Part shown: piece after piece, positions 46,557 through 57,029 of the stretch
How the letters are laid out: every line of letters begins with the position of its first letter
Numbering within the stretch: the first letter of the stretch is position 1
Source of the DNA: Humulus lupulus
Taxonomy: Eukaryota; Streptophyta; Magnoliopsida; Rosales; Cannabaceae
Assembly (NCBI RefSeq): GCF_963169125.1
Contig: NC_084795.1
Span: forward strand, 94,794,911 to 94,858,910
Length of the DNA stretch: 64,000 nt
Direction of reading: 5' to 3'
Position numbers and translations under genes: made by a program
Notes under the pieces: generated by a model
The model's input: the letters and a program-made list of their open reading frames with translations, nothing else
Told to the model about the DNA's origin: nothing
Databases searched by the model: none

Positions 46557-47205
46557 CATTGTGGTTCCTTGGCCCTATTAGCCATTTGCTTGCTCAAAAT
46601 GTAACCATTCAAAGCGAGGGCAAGCTAAACAAGCAAGCCATCCGAGTAAGAGGTTAGAAAGAACTTGGAGGTTTCCCTGTGACTAACTTAACGCACTTTC
46701 GGCGGTAGCCATTGGGCTAAGTCTCTATAAAGAGCCACTCACATATTCCTTTCTAGTTCGGTGTGAGATCAGCTAAATGAAGCTACGCTCATCATTGATG
46801 ATCCACGGCTCACTCAATTAGAGCACTAACTACTTCAAAGGCCAAAGATGCTTTGAATCACTCCATTGGTCGAGAGGTTGTCCAGTCATCTTGGTGAGGA
46901 ATTTTGCTATGCCACCTACTGACCAACCACTGTGAGTACTGCTTTAGCAAAGCCAAAAGTGAAGTCAAATTAGTGAAGTGAACAGCCCAACCTCTTTGTT
47001 TGAAGCTTTACTAGGAAGCTTCAACAAGTAGAAGCTTTGAAGCCCCTAATTCCAAAACACAACAATACACTTTCTTTAGGCTATAGTATAGGAAAAAAAT
47101 TATCTTTGATAGCAGTAATAAGGGGAGTTCAGAAAGGATCTGATCGTAGATAGAGACTTCAACTTGTGCGGGGGTAAGGGCGGATGTAGCCAAGTGGATC
47201 ATGGT
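46557..47205. other. Insertion of apparently organellar DNA in RT
   Basis: Element A reads straight through ..TCTAAAGTGTTCC.. where B has 649 extra bases between TCTAAA and GTGTTCC. The insert has a base composition and style unlike its host. It ends with the first 23 nt of a plastid-type trnH-GUG gene (47179-47201). Other parts, such as the AAGCTTCAACAAGTAGAAGC inverted repeat (about 47015-47034), resemble plant mitochondrial intergenic DNA, which often carries plastid-derived trnH. Mitochondrial origin is an inference. No transposon termini or target duplication are evident. Confidence 0.6.
47179..47201 (+). tRNA. trnH: trnH-GUG 5' fragment, plastid type (23 nt)
   Basis: Positions 47179-47201 match the acceptor 5' strand, D-arm and start of the anticodon arm of plastid tRNA-His as I know it (GGCGGATGTAGCC, then AAGTGGATCA). 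The remaining two-thirds of the tRNA is missing, so it is not functional. It lies on the plus strand and ends at the insertion's right junction. Confidence 0.65.
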
Positions 47206-48641
47206 GTGTTCCTTTGGTGTAGGATCAGGAAAATTTATGGGATTCATAGTAAACTCATGAGGAATCAAAGCTAATCCTGAAAAAATTCAAGCATTGATCG
47301 AGATGCAGTCACCTGCCAAAGTTAAAGATGTACAAAGCCTGACCAGAAGAATTGCTACCCTAAGTAGATTCATATCTAAGTCTACGGACAAATGTGTCTC
47401 ATTTTTTAATCTACTCAGAGGAAACAAAAAATTTGAATGGACAGAGGAGTGCGAATAGGATTTTCAGGCACTCAAAGCCCACATGTCGCAACTGCCTATT
47501 TTGTTCAAGTCGGTCGAAGGAGAAACTTTGTACATCTACTTAGCAACAACAGAGTATGCTACTGGTACTGTTTTAATTAGAGAGGAGGACAACATTCAAA
47601 AAGCAGTATACTACGTAAGCAAAAGGCTAGTGGGAGAAGAACTACGATATTCGCCAATAGAGAAATTGGTTTATTGCTTGAAACTGGCGTCTAGAAAAAT
47701 GTGACCCTACTTTCAGGCTCACCCCATAATAGTTCTTACCGACCAGCCACTACGGCAAGTCTTACAAAAACCAGAAGTCACTGGTCGACTACTAAAATGG
47801 GTAGTTGAGTTGGGGCAGTTTGAAATTTCCTATGCACCATGAGCAGTTGTTAAGGGACAGGCCCTAGCGAATTTCCCTGCAGAATTTACTGGACTCCCTG
47901 CCAGCAAACCAGTAATAGAGGCTGATATTCAAAATCAAACCCCTTACTGGAAGTTGTTCGTAGATGGATCTTCCAATGAGCACAACGCAGGGGCAGGGCT
48001 GATCTTAATCACACCTGAGGGACATCAGTTTCACTGTGCAATCAAATTCAACTTTACAGCCTCTAACAATGAAGCCGAGTACGAGGCTCTACTCGCAGGA
48101 ATAAGACTAGCCAAGGATATGAACATAAAGTCACTAGAAATATATAGTGACTCCCAACTAGTAGTTAATTAGATTATTGGAGAATATCAGGCTAGGGGTC
48201 TCAAGATGGTTGCTTATTTGAACAAGGCGAAGGATTTATTAGCACAGTTTGAGAATTATACTCTCCAGCAAGTACCTCGTGATCATAATTCAAATGTTGA
48301 TGCCTTAGCCAAGTTAGCAAGCGCCAAAGATGTTGACGCTTTGAGCATAGTACCGGTCGAACGTTTATTGGCACCAAACATTCAAGCGGAAGAATCCTCA
48401 CTAATAATACAAGTGTCTAACGCATGGATGACTCCCATCATACAATATCTCGAACAAGGATTATTACCAGTAGATAGAAATAAGGCAAGGACACTTCAAA
48501 GACAATCAACTCAGTTTATTCTGATCGATGGAGTCTTATATAGAAGATGATACTCAATGGCTCTATTATGGTGTGTCTCTAAGGAAAAGGCTAAGGAATT
48601 GATGCAAGAAGTACATGAAAGTTTCTTTGGAGATCATGCTT

Positions 48642-48663
48642 GGGGGGGGGGGGGGGGGGGGGG
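48642..48663 (+). repeat. 22-base G homopolymer
   Basis: A run of 22 Gs replaces a run of 5 Gs at the same place in element A (about 33210). It falls in the integrase zinc-binding region and puts the frame out. It could be true slippage or an assembly artefact at a homopolymer. Confidence 0.8.
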
Positions 48664-49500
48664 CAAAGTTTGTCAAAAAAGATTCTTCGACAAGGCTATT
48701 TCTGGGCTACCATGATCGAAGATTCTATGGAATTCGTTAAGAAATGTGATAAGTGTAAACAATTTTCTAAGATACTGTGAGCAGCCCCAAACGAGCTTAA
48801 ATAGATGCAAAGCCCATGGCCATTCGTGGTTTGGGGAATTGACCTAATCGGGTCTTTTCTTACATGAAAAGGGAATGTCAAGTATGCAGTAGTTGTTGTC
48901 GACTATTTTACCAAGTGGGCAGAAGCTGAGCCACTCGCAACAATCACGACCAAGAAAGTATTGGATTTCGTCGTCAAAAACATTGTATGCCGATATGGGT
49001 TACCAAAAAAAATTGTCTCAGATAATGGCACATAATTTGACAGCGATCTTTTCACCAATTTCTGGGAACGACATGGTATTACGAAGAGTTTTTTGTCAGT
49101 TTATCATCCATAAGCCAACGGATAGGTTGAAGCCGTTAACAAAACTTTGAAGGACACACTAAAAAAAAGGCTCGAAAAAGCAAAGGGAGCATGGCCAGAA
49201 CAATTTCCAGAAGTACTCTGGTCATATAGAACATCTCACTGAACAGCAACAGGCCATACACCATTTTCCTTGGCCTATGGGTATGAAGCCATGTTACCCG
49301 TTGAGTTAGATCCACCATCGCATAGAAGGCTAACATACGACCAGAGCGCAAATAACCATTTATTAATGGAGTCTTTGGACTTGGTCAACGAAAGGCGCGA
49401 GCAGGCTCAGCTTAGAGTTATAGCTTACCAACAAAAGGTCGCTCGATACTTTAAAGTAAGTGAATGAAACTTTGACATGGGAGATTCAGTACTAAAAAGG

Positions 49501-50206
49501 GTTTTCCCAAGTATTATCAATGGACAATTATTTTTAAAGAATTGGCTTGTATTAATTTTACTTTTTACAAGTTTGTGAACAAGGGCTGACTAGTTAGATG
49601 GCTGATCGCTTATAAGTGTAAGATCAATTTTTGATCACTCGTACAGACATGAATTTTGTCCATTTCATTACGAGAATTAAAAGGAACTGTGCGCGGCCAG
49701 TTATTCTTGCCAATTATTGTATTTGTTACAAGTATTTTCTCATTACATGTGTTGTTTTTCTATATTATCATTGATTTTTTATAAGTATCCGAGTAGTAAT
49801 GTTCGAACAGGTATTGGTCATGGCAAGTGACCAAGAACCTTAAGCTCCCTGATCAATTGGGGGGCATATAAGATACTAAGCGAGCAAAGCATATCAATAT
49901 AGACATGTGTAAACACACGAGCAAAATAAGGGAAAGCATACTACGACACTTAGAGTATTTTTCAAAAAATTTAGATAATTTTATGAAATCTTAATAAAGT
50001 GTTATGCTAAGTTTGGTCATATGAGCAGATGTTATAATAGCAATGAGAATATATTATAATATCACAATGAAATATCTTTACAACACAAGCAATTTCTGCT
50101 CGAATGTAATTAAAAATATTAAAAGGAAATTCAAACTGCCTTAGGCAGCAAATTGTCTTAACATCACGAACTGTTGTTCGTATGTTTTAATTACATAATA
50201 ATTTTT
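49501..50206 (+). other. Spacer between pol and antisense gene, element B
   Basis: Homologous to 34226-34923 of element A; about 140 bp of pol end deleted just before it. No gene is seen on either strand. Confidence 0.55.
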
Positions 50207-52818
50207 TTATTGTGTAGCTAAAGGAGGGTCTTGTTGAGGCTGTTGGTCGACTAAAGGTCCAATTTCTTCTTCAGCACCATCAATGCCTTTCACCAAGGAA
50301 ATTTTAGGAGGCTCTAAGACATTTTGAGCATTTCTTTCCTCCTCTAGGCGAGCAGCACACTTGGCAAGTTCAGCTTGTTTTACTTGCTCGGGAAGATAAT
50401 CGAAGTTTTCCTCTGGATTGTTCTTCCAAAACATGCAGAAGTAGTTGAAGGTAGCTCCTCGGAACCTCTCCAAGTTTTGGGAATTCTTCTCCTCGAGTAG
50501 TTTGACTCGCTCCTCTAGACCAGTGGCCTCCTTCATGCTCACCTCCAGACCCTCTTAAAGCTTGGCTGCTTCCTTGTAGTTAGTCTCGGCGACTTCCTAA
50601 AACTTTTCCTTGGCAGCAACAGCCTTGGCCAGATCTTCTTGGCTTCTCTTCAGCTCCTTGGTTAAATTGGCAACTTTGTCTTCAGTCGGCATAACCTTGG
50701 CCTCTCATGTTTTGATCTCCTCAGCAGCTGCCTTTTCCTTGGTTTCCCATGCCTTGATCTCCTCGGCATGTTTTGCATCGACCTCTTCAGAACGACGCCA
50801 GTCGTTGTTCAAGGTCAAGATTCCCTGCGAACAGTAGAAGAATGAAGCTTTTAGAGCTAATCAAAGGAGATGTTGTTCGACTAAAACACAATACAGAAGA
50901 AACTTACACTGAGGAGTTCATTGAACCTACGAGCAAGGACATGGCTGGGTTTCAACGCAGGAAGACAGGCAAATAACTCTTGGCTGCGATGGTGCTTGGA
51001 CAATTTCTGCAATTTTTCATTTGTTGAGCTATAGGCCTTACTCAATGAATCTGCATCCAAAGATCTTCCTGCCTGGTTGGTTGAAGGAGCAGTGCGAAAA
51101 GGAGGAGGAGGAGGAGGAGGCGTAGTTGATTTAGAAGGAATGGGAGCTGGAGGGTCCTCTGTTCAAGCTCTTTTTCTTGAAGGCTCCCCACTGCCTTCTC
51201 CAGGGTTTTTTCAGCTCGACTTCTTCCTGCTTGGTGGGGAGTCTGCGGAAGCATAGATATCAAAGGCGTCGTCGAACGACATGAATACAAAACAAGAACA
51301 AATGAGCAGATATGTCAAAAAATAGTTTGGCACAATAAAGGAACAAACTAAAAAGAAATTCTAAGTAGTATACCCGAACTATTATTACTGGTCGCTACAT
51401 TATCTAAAGAACTACTACTACACTCACTATCTGCCTCAAAGAAGTCCAAGATAAAACTACTGCTCATAAATTTAAAGTTGCCATCCCTATCAAATAAATG
51501 ACAAGGAATGGGTAAGTTATTTAGAAGTGAGAAATCTATACCGATCTCGTCTGAAGATTCAAGTATAGGGCTGGTGTATTCTGGTAATTTTTGCTTTCCC
51601 CTCCCATATTGGGTAGGGTTATTAGGTACTCAAGTATTAGGGGATGGTTCTCAAATGGTCACTCCCATTGTTCGTCGCCTTTGGGGTTGTGACACATCTT
51701 GCTGCTGCTTGGGGATTTCTTGTCCTTCAGTGCCCTCTCCAGTGGCACTCCCCTCGGTAGATTCCCTCACTTCCTGGTGAGGTTTTAGACGGCCGACCAG
51801 CATAAAATTGCTCTCTGTGGCCAGCTTCTTGAGGCTTTTTTCTACATTTGTCATGTTGGCCAGAGTTGCGGCTCTTATCTCCATTTGTGGAGTAGGTTCT
51901 GGTCGCTACCATGGACCTAGATGCAGCATAAAACAACTAAGGAAAAGGAAAGATGAAAAAAAGACTAGTTAAATGTCGACCAGAGATTGAAAGTTTACCT
52001 CCTCGTGTGAATGCCATGTTGTCGGCAACCAAGCTGGTTGTAAGGAAGTACCTTCCTACATTGGACATGTGGATTATGTCACTCAGAAATGTGCGAGCAG
52101 ATTCCTGATGGTAAAAATGGAAGAACCCCGTATTGTTCTGATTGGGGTTGGATTTGAGATCGAACAAGTAGTTGATCTCATGCAGGGTAGGCAAAGGCCA
52201 TTTTTTGTGGTTGTATAAGATATAGAGTGCTAAAAGTATTATATATCCATTGGGTGTTATTTGGAAAGGGGCGACCTCGAAATAATTGACCACCCCTCGA
52301 AAAAAGTCATGCAAGGGTAAGATTTCCCCTGCTTCTATATGATACCTCGACCAGGCGCTGTAGGCACCACCGGGTACGTTTGCCCTCTGGTCGGGTGTTG
52401 GTTTGTACAGGGTAATCCCAGGAAGCCCATACTTCTTGGGATATTTTGCCAGCATCCTGGTCGATATGACCCTAGGAGGGCCAATATACCAGTCTACCTC
52501 TGCTCGAGGGCCATCACGAGGACGAGCTTTGGGCTGGATATCTGGTGAAACGTTTAAAGGTTGAGGATCGCTTGAAGGAACCTCTGAATTTTTTGTAGGC
52601 TGGTTGGAAGGTGAATCCTTGGTTTTCCTTTTTCTACCAGCAGTGTATTTGACACGACCCATGTTCGGTTGGTTCTGTGATGGATTGTGACAAGGACTAG
52701 TTGTTTGGGTGTGAGACGAAGGCTTAGGAAAAGACAAAGAAGGTTGTTCTTGATCCTCGAACAGTAAAGCGAGAAGATCGTTGTCTATTGGTCTCTCACC
52801 TCCCTAAGGATCATGCAT
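50207..52818 (-). pseudogene. Antisense spliced gene of Tat element B
   Basis: ATG at 52818 begins MHDP followed by a stop where element A has Trp, then GGERPIDNDLLALLFEDQE. A basic Ser/Pro linker leads to a well-conserved globular block (52460-51990: AKYPKKYGLPGITLYKPTPD, FFRGVVNYFEVAPFQITPNG, YNHKKWPLPTLHEINYLFDL). GTAAAC near 51997 is a likely donor and CATCTAG at about 51914 an acceptor. Next come the VEKSLKKLATESNF coil, an acidic block (FDRDGNFKF), a GTATAC donor (~51371), a basic Ser/Pro-rich block (51280-51045), and a coiled coil ending at 50207. It resembles the Transposase_28 gypsy-type domain. The function is unknown. Confidence 0.65.
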
Positions 52819-52851
52819 GAATATATGAGAAGAGCAAAGGGGAAGTGAGAA

Positions 52852-53310
52852 TCTGCGACCAATAGAAAGAAGAAAGAGAAAAGTAAGGACAATGTTGCTC
52901 GTGTATAAAAATTAAGATTTTATACGACCAGTAGCAATCTGATAAAAACATAATAAACATGCGAGCAGATTGGAAAAGCAGGTCAAAAAGTGAATGTGAA
53001 AAGTTTTTTCAACTCTGAAAACAGGCGAGAAGAACCCAGTTTTTCTGAAATACTCAAAATCGATTTTTTACTTCGATTTTGGGCCAGAAATCAGTGTACT
53101 TATGCCCCACATTGCTCCTTAAGCATTATCTAATATTTGATATTGCCTAAAATCCTTATTCTAGCATACTTATTCTATGTATGTTTGCCTAAACCGGTTA
53201 CCCAAGAAATTTCTCAAGAACAGTAGAAACCCATTTACGAAAACTCGTGAATCAAGACCAGAATACACGAAAATTTCTACAAAAATAAGAGGATGGATTC
53301 GAAAACTTAC
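52852..53310 (-). other. Putative intron of antisense gene, element B
   Basis: The minus strand shows a GTAAGTTTT donor at 53310-53302 and a GGTCGCAG acceptor at 52860-52853. The acceptor lies 34 bases before the ATG at 52818. This would splice the leader exon (about 53311-53445) to the coding exon. Confidence 0.5.
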
Positions 53311-53470
53311 TTGGAGAATGGATTGTAGGAGAAATCATGAATGTTTGGCTCGGAGTTGCTCGAAGACGTCTTGAATTGCACTAAAAAGTCTCTGGTTTTT
53401 CTTGAAGGTTTTTCTGAGTTCTTGAAGAGAGAGAAGGTTCGGGGAAAAAAATGAATAAGGTGAAGGGGCT

Positions 53471-53480
53471 TATATTTATA
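53471..53480 (-). promoter_or_regulatory. TATA box of antisense gene, element B
   Basis: The minus strand reads TATAAATATA, followed at about 25-45 bp by a pyrimidine-rich leader containing CTTCTCTCTCTTC, as in plant core promoters. It lies between the antisense coding region and the 3' LTR, so the antisense gene does not need the LTR promoter. Confidence 0.55.
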
Positions 53481-53678
53481 CTGCTCGAAGCAGAAATAGA
53501 AGGTAATGATGGGAGTAGGGTTTTGATGCATGGGAAATCGCAATAACCATCAAAACATTTTTGGGAAACTGTAAAGGTCATGACTACTTGCCTTTTCAAA
53601 AAAGTATTGATAGATGTGACAGGTCAGATGGATTGCTGGTCGAGTAAGTTTATTGAATGTTGATCGCATTAAAATAAA

Positions 53679-53691
53679 CTTGAGGGGCAAA
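53679..53691 (+). other. Polypurine tract, element B
   Basis: CTTGAGGGGCAAA lies directly before the 3' LTR start TGTTTACC (53692). Confidence 0.65.
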
Positions 53692-54070
53692 TGTTTACCA
53701 TGAAAAATACTTACTTGCTGACGTGGCATAATCGGTGTGCACGTGGGTAGCACATGACTATTTAGTGATGACAGTCTGGTCGACTAACGACCAGAGTATA
53801 AGCTACTCGATGGATTCAAGAAACATGCTAAAAAGTACGACATAAGATATTCTGACATTTGTGACCAAGTATGATCGTAGTACGAAGCCAAAGTTCAAAT
53901 ACAGTTATAAGTCAGATATTTTAAAGATATTTGACCATATTTATGTGTAAAGACTATGATTTCTGTTATTATTAAAATGTGACTGTAACAAAGTTTAAAC
54001 ACGGCCCATGGCCCATATGTGCATACTTGAGCCTATAAATAGGATTCATGGGACTAATTTAAGGAGGGCA

Positions 54071-56151
54071 CACTACTAGAAATATAGGCTTCTACTTCAT
54101 TTTTTACACAAACAATAATTAAAAATCGAAGTAAAAGCTTCTAAATAGGTTTTTACTTCGCTTATGGGAATGGTGCTCAAAAAAAATAGGCTACTACTTC
54201 GCTTTTATAAAAAAGATGAAGTAAAAAGAGCAATAAGACAAGGGTCGTGTTTGGTTGGCACACCATGGAAGGGTTTCCACATTGGTTTTTATGAAAGAAC
54301 CGAAGTAGAAAAGTGTACATACCAAACAAGGCTCTTACTTATTGTGAAACCCTTTTGCTTCGGTTTATATATAAAAAGCGAAGTGAAAAGTGGACTTTCC
54401 ACTTCACTTTTTATATATAAACTGAAGTAAAAGGGTTTTATAACCATATTCCCTTTCACTTCGACATCATTTCCCTCTTCTCTCTTTGAAGAAGAAACCC
54501 AGAAGCAAAAAACGTTGTTTCTGGTCATACGACTGACGAGGGTTTAGTTTTCTAGCCTTTTTTTTTGTTTTCCAACCATTCCTGACAAGTTTTCTTGCTA
54601 AAAAACTTAAGTAATGGCTAACAATTTATTTATTTTCATTTTTTAGGAAAAAAGAAAGGCTTTGGCAATGGGTCTATTTGGAGTTCGAAAATGGGGTTTC
54701 CTACACGATTTTGATTGGATTTTTAGGGTTAAATATGTTCTTGAGCTTAAAAATAGGTATGGATCGTTCAATCTTTGGTTGTGTGATTTTGTTTAATTTG
54801 AAGGCATGTATCTTGTTATTTCAATCTTTAAATATAGCTTCAATAGGTAGCGTTGTTGCCAATGTTAGAACTTAGAATGTTTGGATTATTAGTGACATTT
54901 GAGCTTATTTTCTATAACTAGCTAGCTTGATATGTTGTTTGGTGATTATGTAACTAGTTTTTTTAATTACGTAACTAATTTTTATTTGTTTTTGTTTAAG
55001 CTTTTTAGTAGGGTTGTTGATTTAGTGGCCAATTTGGTGTTGATTTTGGGTGACTTCAAGAGTAATATTGGAGGTGAGTAATCTTTAAATTTTATTTATT
55101 ACTAATGCAATATTTATTTATAAAATTAGAGTTAAATCATGCATATTGAATTTAGTAAAGTATATTTTGGGAAATTTGCGTGTTGGCAGTGATATAAGGA
55201 TAGAATTATGTATGTTGATTTTTGTGTTTGTTTGTATTGAATTTATAGGTAATTATTAAATTGGGATATGCTATAAAAACAAAGGAAACTATGCCTTTTT
55301 TTTGGATTTTATGAATTGTTTTCATTTTTAGATTTGCACATCATGTTGGGATATTCTGTGTTATTTACAGGTTTTGAAATTTTGGGATATGTTAAAAGCA
55401 ATTGTTATGCTGCCGAAATTTTTTTAGACTTAGGACAATTTAATAATTAAACTTCTATTATGTTGGATGTCTTAGAAAAAGAACTAGGAGTAGAAAAAAT
55501 TGTAAGTGTTTTAAAGTAAAGTAAAGTCAGTGTTGTTATAAGTTACTAATTTAATCAATCATTGATTTGTTTTGCAGAATGAACTAAAAGACAAAGTTAG
55601 TAGTAGCCAAATCGTCGCTAAGGGTCGGGATGATATCTTACCAAAGTTAGTAGTAAGCCTATTTTGTTTATAAGTTCGTTTAGTTCTAAGTTTAGTTTTA
55701 TGTCAATGTATTAATACTTAGGCTATCTTACTTAAGTACTTATATCAATGTATAAATGTCTATTGTACCTAAATACTTATAACATTGTATAAATGCTAGA
55801 GTTTTTTGTTTTCATGTCTCTTTTTAAATTGTGTCCATCCTTATGGATGACATTTCTAATGAATGAAAGTTAACTTTCATTAAAAAAATATATAATTAAT
55901 TCCAATTGAAAATATATATAATTTTTAAATTAGGCCATTAAAAAACCCAAAATTAATATCCAATTTTATTAAATTTTGTTAAAAAAAGAAGGAGACTTTC
56001 TACTTCGGTTTTTATGTATAAACTGAAGTAGAAGTAGAAAGTTTTTCACCACCTTTTACTTCACCCCGAACTACTTTGGTTGCGAATTTATGCGAAAACC
56101 GAAGTAGTTCCACCTTAAAAACTAAAGTCGTAGCCCATTTTTCTTATAGTA
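54071..56151. mobile_element. Small CACTA-like element, no transposase
   Basis: The left end is CACTACTAGAAATATAGGC; the right end, reverse complemented, is TACTATAAGAAAAATGGGC, with the last base altered from the expected CACTA. The flanks are GCA (54068-54070) and GCA (56152-56154), a 3-bp duplication. Sub-terminal CGAAGTARAA/CTTCGGTTTT motifs recur at both ends. A strong palindrome lies at 54347-54438. The interior (54640-55680) is AT-rich; one TTTTGCAG-type exon-like stretch at about 55577-55645 reads NELKDKVSSSQIVAKGRDDI, which I do not recognise. At 2081 bp it is non-autonomous. Confidence 0.75.
54347..54438. repeat. Near-perfect 92-bp palindrome
   Basis: Arms AAACCCTTTTGCTTCGGTTT... 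and AAACCCTTTTACTTCAGTTT... (complement) enclose a short centre near 54392, with about 40 bp per arm and few mismatches. It would form a long hairpin. The long reading frames on both strands here exist because the sequence is palindromic. Confidence 0.8.
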
Positions 56152-56415
56152 GCAATAATTTGTATTCAGAGAGAACTAGTATTTTTTATACACGACTTTT
56201 GTATCCTTTTTTGGAGCTTGTGAAACTCAGTGAACCCTATTTTGCTGATCGCAGGTTTCAAAGTACATCAATAAGAACACTAATTGGACATAGGTCATTA
56301 CCAATATTTGGGGCCGAACCACTATAAATCTTTGTGTTGTTTAGTTCTTACATTCAACTTATAAATCTTTATCGTTTTTGTGACTCTATGTCGTTGGCTA
56401 AATAATCAGTCAATA

Positions 56416-57029
56416 GTCTCAAATGCCATAAATACGCCATGTTATCGTTATCAGTCTTTTGACGTTTATTGGTCCTAGGTTTAGCTACTTTGAATAATTC
56501 ATTATTAAGAGCGAGGGGTTCGTTGGGTTGCAAAATATAAAGCCCGTTTTCCAAACATGAAATACACAATTGTGATCCATTGAAAGAAATAGATATATTA
56601 AAACTTGTGAAAGTCATAACAAATTTTTCTAATTTCAACAAGGAAACTGAAATTAAATTTTTACTAAAATCTAGAATAAAAAAATACATCTTTCAAAATT
56701 AAATATTTATTTCCGAACTATAGGCGAGCTCTTCCTCTAACTTGGACCGCAACGAACACTCCATTCCCAACTCTAAGCTTCAAGCCGCCTTTGTTCACTT
56801 CTTCCCACACTTCAAGAAGCTGTAAAGAATTACAAACATGGTTAGTAGATCCAGAATCAATAATCCAAACGGATTCATCATTCTCTAAAACACATGTTTC
56901 TAAGATAAATGAACTTTAATCATTACCTTTGTTTTTTGCTGCTAGAAATTTGGGGCAATACTGTTTCCAATGTCCTTTCTCTTTGCAATGAAAACACTTA
57001 CATTTTCCTTTCTTGTTTTTCTTGCTCTT
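56416..57029 (-). pseudogene. Copia protease and pre-integrase region
   Basis: Reading leftwards: gag zinc knuckle (CFHCKEKGHWKQYCPKF, about 56996-56945), then the protease active site (ESVWIIDSGSTNHVCNS, about 56880-56830), then the flap and linker with VGNGVFVAVQ and a stop. Next comes the pre-integrase stretch (56689-56416) ending YLWHLR, which resumes as LGHIGYNRI at 42106 on the other side of element B. Interrupted at the knuckle side by the solo LTR at 57029. Confidence 0.83.

Larger units (their letters stand above)
44901..49500 (+). pseudogene. Tat pol, element B (interrupted)
   Basis: Protease with intact VLVDTGSLVNILY (about 45237-45275). RT from 45928 with FTDLNKACPKDCFPLPRFDQ and an intact catalytic VYVDDMLVKS (about 46444-46475), cut at 46556 by a 649-bp insertion and resumed at 47206. 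RNase H (TLYIYLATTEYATGTVLI, about 47520-47590). The second RNase H (WKLFVDGSSNEHNAGAGLIL, 47950-48172, with an in-frame stop at the YSDSQLVVN end). Integrase core fragments (VVVDYFTKWAEAEPL, then SDNGT with a stop before FDSD, then GVEAVNKTL-like, 48890-49200). A 22-G run at 48642 lies at the integrase zinc region, and about 140 bp encoding the pol C-terminus is missing at about 49500. Less damaged than A at the protease and RT active sites. Confidence 0.82.
42107..56415 (+). mobile_element. Tat-lineage Ty3/gypsy element B, inserted in copia
   Basis: 5' LTR 42107-42710, gag, pol, antisense gene, polypurine tract 53679-53691, 3' LTR 53692-56415. Flanks GTTTA (42102-42106) and GTCTC (56416-56420) agree at three of five bases, and joining them restores the copia pre-integrase frame (WHLRL...GHIG), so they are a decayed 5-bp target duplication. 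It is 14.3 kb as it stands, about 11.6 kb without its two later insertions (649 bp at 46557 and 2081 bp at 54071). It is the same family as element A. Confidence 0.88.
53692..56415 (+). repeat. 3' LTR of element B, split by a CACTA-like element
   Basis: TGTTTACCATG start (53692) and ..CAGTCAATA end (56415). The LTR itself is 53692-54070 plus 56155-56415 (the GCA duplication is counted once). A TATA box (CTATAAATAGG) lies at about 54034-54044. Confidence 0.85.

Noticed and set aside
53307..53753. Short minus-strand open frames near the 3' LTR of element B
   Set aside because: Better explained as the untranslated leader and first exon of the antisense gene and its upstream flank.
54164..54528. 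Long open frames on both strands in the small CACTA-like element
   Set aside because: They overlap a near-perfect palindrome, so each strand repeats the other; no family motif.
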